Positions 60,886 through 64,000 of a stretch of DNA of 64,000 nucleotides are shown one piece after another. The DNA is taken from the NCBI RefSeq assembly GCF_021018805.1, contig NC_086266.1, positions 4,464,001 to 4,528,000 of the forward strand, written 5' to 3'. Position numbers and translations under genes: made by a program. A model generated the notes under the pieces. It ran no database searches and was not told the DNA's origin. It was given only the letters and a program-made list of their open reading frames with translations. The stretch is from Prinia subflava. Taxonomy: Eukaryota > Chordata > Aves > Passeriformes > Cisticolidae. Every line of letters begins with the position of its first letter. Position 1 is the stretch's first letter.

Positions 60886-61363
60886 CGCCGCCGGGGCGGG
60901 GCGCGGAGGTTCCGCCGGTGCGGATTGGCCGCTGCGGGGGAGGGGGGGCGAGGGATGCTCCGCGCCGCCGCAGGTGCCGCGGTCCCGCACCGAGCCGAGC
61001 CGGACCGGGCTGAGCCGGACCGGGCTGAGCCGCCCCATGCAGCGGAGCGGTTCGGAGCTGCTGCCCCGCGCCCCGCGCCGGGAGCGGCCCCGGGACTGAG
61101 TGGCGTTGCGGACGATGTCGCGGCGCGCCCCCGCGGAGATCACCGCGCTGTAACACCATCCCCCTCCCTTCCTCTTCCTCCTCCTCCTCCTCCTCCTCCC
61201 ACGGGGCCGGGGGCGCCGAGCGGGCGAGGAGGCGGCAGGCGCGCCTTGCGCGGGGCGGGGGCCGCTGCCGCCCCCTGAGCATCCCTCCCTCCCTCCATCC
61301 CTCCGCCCCTCCGCGCCGCCTCCCTCCCTCCCTCCCTGCCGGCTCTATGGTGTGAGGGCAGCG
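60886..61363 (+). promoter_or_regulatory. DLG3: CpG-island promoter and 5' UTR of DLG3 SAP102 transcript
   Basis: Dense CpG island with an inverted CCAAT motif ('gattggccgc' near 60,923), repeated 'gagccggaccgggct' units at 60,995-61,030, and long pyrimidine tracts (TCC)n at 61,160-61,200 and (CCCT)n at 61,280-61,338 directly before the start codon. The promoter has no obvious TATA box. The exact start site cannot be placed by eye. Confidence 0.8.
61347..61355 (+). other. Minimal upstream ORF (Met-Val-stop) before DLG3 start
   Basis: ATG GTG TGA lies in the SAP102 5' UTR and ends 8 bp before the main ATG. It has a C at -3 but G at +4, so some ribosomes may use it and must then reinitiate or leak past. 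It is present only if transcription starts upstream of it, which is likely here. Confidence 0.6.
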
Positions 61364-61690
61364 ATGCACAAGCACCACCACTGCTGCAAGTGCCCCGAGT
61401 GCTACGAGGTAACGCGGATGGCGGCCCTGCGGCGCATGGACCCCCCTTCCTACGGCGAGTGGCAGCACGAGCAGTACGGCTACGGCGGCTACGGCTCGCA
61501 GACCCTGCCCGCACCCGGCGGCGCCGCGCCCGCCGCCCGCGGCAAGGCCAAGCTGGGGCCCCCCGCCCGCGACCCCGCCGCGCTGAAGCCGCCGCCGCCG
61601 GCGCCGGGGAAGAGCGCGGCCAAGGTGAACGGGAGCGGCCCGGGCTGGTGGCCCGAGTGCACGTGTTCGAGCCGCGACTGGTACGAGCAG
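61364..61690 (+). CDS. DLG3: DLG3 / SAP102 first coding exon (N-terminus)
   Basis: Encodes 109 residues beginning MHKHHHCCKCPECYEVTR and ending WWPECTCSSRDWYEQ, directly alignable to the human SAP102 N-terminus (MHKHQHCCKCPECYEVTR ... RDWYEQ). The His/Cys cluster at residues 2-13 is the zinc-binding segment of SAP102, which replaces the palmitoylated N-terminus of PSD-95. The middle (about 30-85) is shorter and more Ala/Pro-rich than in human. The donor CAG|GTACGG is in phase 0, the same as the L27 series, so the next exon should begin VNG and lead into PDZ1 outside the window. DLG3 scaffolds NMDA receptors at synapses through PDZ, SH3 and guanylate-kinase-like domains; only the N-terminus is here. 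Confidence 0.96.
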
Positions 61691-64000
61691 GTACGGGCCA
61701 GCCCCGGGCAGCGGCTCCGCCGTGCGGGGCGCGGCGGCTGCCGGGGGAACGCGGGGTTGGCGGCGGGGTTCTGGCATCGCCCCCGGGGCGTCGCGGCTGG
61801 CCGCTGTCGTGGCTCGGCTCGGCCGTCGGGGCCGGTGCTGTCGGCGCTGCCGTGGGTCGGGCTGGCTGCTGCGGGAGGAGCCCGGCGTTGGAGCAGCCAG
61901 CGGGGCCGAATGGATCTCGCTGGGCGCAAGGCGGTCGTCGGGCGTTGATGTATTTTGGACACCCCACCTGAGGCGCTCGCTGCTTGCGATGCCTGAAGCC
62001 CTGGCAGCATCAAGGGCATCCCGTGGTGCTGTGTTGAGCAGGCACGGTGCGTGCTGCCCGCTGGGCAGCCTCGTGGGTTGGCAGTGTTGCTTGCCAGCGC
62101 TCCCAAAGTGTCACCCACTCTCCATTGAGTTGTGGTTTCCTCGCTCTGCTGCTACGTCCCTGCTCCCCGAGATTATTACGTAACCCTGCTCTGGTCGCTG
62201 GCGTGCTGTGTGCATTCTGCCCCATTTCACTGCCTCCATTTCTTCCCACACACATTCATTTTATCAGTGTTCTCCGAGACCCATTCCCGGGCTGTGTCTC
62301 TCTCCCCTAAATGGAGAGACCAGTCTTATTTTGAACCCACAAGCCGGCTTAGAAAATGGTTGGATCTGTTTGCAAAGCATTAAAATGGAGGCTAGACCCT
62401 GCCTGAAAAACAATTTACCCTGCTTGAGAGAAAGGCATTTCAGTCTGCTGCTTTCATTCATTATCTTCAAACCTCACATGATTTCTTATTGATCCTTCTA
62501 ATTATTATTTCAAGATGCTCTAGCAGGCAGACACACGGGAATCAATGGGAATTCTCTCCTCCTCTGCTCTCGGCAAACACAACCCTCTTCTTCCCTTCCT
62601 CTATTTATTCTTCATTACTGTCTCGGTCTGTAGCTCTGGTTGAAATAATTAGATTCATAGCTGATAGCTCAGATGATATTTACAGAAGGCACCAAAAACC
62701 CCAGCCACCTTCCTATGAACCTGGTCCTGCTTTCTCTCTCTTTCTCTGCCACTCTTTGCATCAAAATCAGCCCCAGCTCTCTCTCGCCTGCTGATTCCTG
62801 GCAAGCATTCTTCCATCTTTTCTTCCACTATCCCTTTCCTTGCCTCCATCCAAAGCAGCAAGCTCGGGGAGCAGAAAATCCAAGCATATTTGCTCCCTCC
62901 TTTCTTCTACTGCTTGCATGAAAGGTCCGGCCCAGTATTCCCAGTAAGACGATTGCAAGCAGTGTGAGAAGGAAGTGATGCCAGCTGCATTGCTGCCGTG
63001 GCAGGCTGGGCAGGGGAGCCTTTCATGTTTTTGCAATGGTGGGAGAGAAATCTTTGTCTCTTCGTGGTGCTGCCATGGAGCTTGGGCTGCTCGGAGAGTC
63101 CGCGTTGGGAATCTCCGCTCTGCCTTTTACTTTCTGAACATGAGGGGAAATAAAAGGGAAATCAAAAGCTCCTCGCGGCATTGCAAGCAACAGAGGACGC
63201 CAGTGTTTGAGGCTGTGTGAGCATGGCAGGGTCTGCATGTAGAATATGACGTGTGTGCTATGTGCACTGCCTGCATCAGAGCAGGCACAGCTCCCTGGTG
63301 TGGAGCAAATGTACGCTGTGAGTAAAGCCTTGCAGCAAACGCCTCGGCAACGCTCTCCTCCCCATCCAGGGGTGCCCAGTGCCCAAACCCCCAGGAATCC
63401 ATGTTCTTCCCAGTCCAGTGTGGGCAGAGGGACAAAAGGTGGTAACATGGAAACGCCTAGGCATGGCTTGTGCCCAGGCAAGCAGGTCCAGTTGGCTCTA
63501 GGAGGCCGGGGGATGTTGGGCTCTGTGTGGATTTGGCTGGAGGTTGCAGATGCAAAGTGATCTCCTTCACTGGCTGCCTCCGTGTCCAGGAGAGCCTTGG
63601 CTGGAGGCAGGGCTGCCATTTTTCAGGGCTGCCCCTTTAAATGAGCTCACTGTCCCTGAAAGCACTTCCAGCAGCTGAGGTGGGAAGGGTGCACAGACCA
63701 GGAGGGTAAGCAGGGATCTGTTAACCCTCTGGAGAGCTTCACCACCTCTCATTTTAAGCATTTTTTCCTCCCCTTGCCTCTTCATGCAAGCACAGAAGCG
63801 TGTGCTAGTGCTGTGACACCAGAAACGTGCTCACAAGTTGCATATGGTGGTGTATGTTCTCTGACATCATGGCATACTCACAGACCCTGTGTGCAGCTCC
63901 ACGGCATGTGAGACGTGCCCACACGTGCTGCCCAACACACGGCACGGTCCCAACGTCAACCTGCACCTCCTCCCACTTCCAGCCCCCGTCTGTTCTCTCC
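61691..64000 (+). other. DLG3: DLG3 intron, continues past the window
   Basis: Begins with GTACGG and stays CpG-rich to about 61,980 (the tail of the promoter island), then becomes ordinary intron. No acceptor followed by PDZ1 coding sequence was found before the end of the window. I see no other gene. Confidence 0.8.

Larger units (their letters stand above)
48224..61363 (+). other. DLG3: DLG3 intron / second promoter upstream region
   Basis: Thirteen kilobases between the last candidate L27-series exon and the SAP102 first exon. Recognisable items are listed separately: a CpG-rich stretch near 51,000-51,850, a duplicated 63-bp segment, a promoter-like island at 55,020-55,290, an 11-bp repeat at 57,366 and a 12-bp array at 60,661. 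I found no other gene; many overlapping frames reflect GC content. Confidence 0.6.

Noticed and set aside
60314..61777. 487-codon minus-strand frame, longest in the window
   Set aside because: It lies antisense to the SAP102 promoter and exon. Its length comes from the 12-bp repeat and CpG-rich codons, and the peptide is Arg/Pro/His repeats with no domain.
1..64000. CRISPR array, prokaryotic operon, plasmid or phage system
   Set aside because: Spliced vertebrate genes, CR1 elements and CpG islands show nuclear bird DNA. The tandem arrays here lack unique spacers.

Overview
This is nuclear DNA from a bird, probably a songbird. The evidence is CR1 LINE fragments with typical avian 3' ends, two solo LTRs of avian endogenous-retrovirus type, spliced vertebrate genes with GT-AG introns, and CpG-island promoters. 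Two neighbouring genes are recognisable, both on the + strand: GDPD2 (GDE3) and the 5' end of DLG3 (SAP102). They are also neighbours on human Xq13.1, and that block lies on avian chromosome 4 (4A in songbirds). The songbird call rests on how the LTRs look and is an inference.

Layout. Bases 1-22,000 are AT-rich and I see no gene: only CR1 fragments, one solo LTR, a pyrimidine microsatellite and a tandem pair of CR1 copies. At 22,036-23,008 a 32-bp minisatellite marks the change to GC-rich sequence. It leads straight into a CpG island (about 23,000-23,450) with no recognised gene. A second island (about 24,480-25,100) is the likely GDPD2 promoter. GDPD2 coding sequence runs from 27,597 to 35,349 in 15 exons and translates without interruption to 540 residues. 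Its poly(A) signal is at 36,108.

DLG3 starts immediately afterwards. A CpG island (36,120-36,560) holds a short first coding exon (36,498-36,513), which splices in frame to two L27-domain exons (38,467-38,598 and 46,044-46,192) and perhaps to a further phase-0 exon (48,080-48,223). A second DLG3 promoter lies about 25 kb downstream, where exon 61,364-61,690 encodes the 109-residue SAP102 N-terminus. Both series end in phase 0, so each could join the same PDZ1 exon, which lies beyond the window. A third promoter-like CpG island at about 55,020-55,290 has no assigned exon. The window ends inside a DLG3 intron.

Functionally, GDPD2 is a membrane ecto-phosphodiesterase acting on glycerophosphoinositol and GPI anchors. 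DLG3 is a synaptic and junctional MAGUK scaffold. They are linked here by conserved synteny; nothing in the sequence shows a shared pathway. The most interesting features are the paired L27/SAP102 first exons of DLG3, a solo LTR that ends 24 bp before the candidate DLG3 exon at 48,080, the minisatellites beside promoters, and the unassigned CpG islands.
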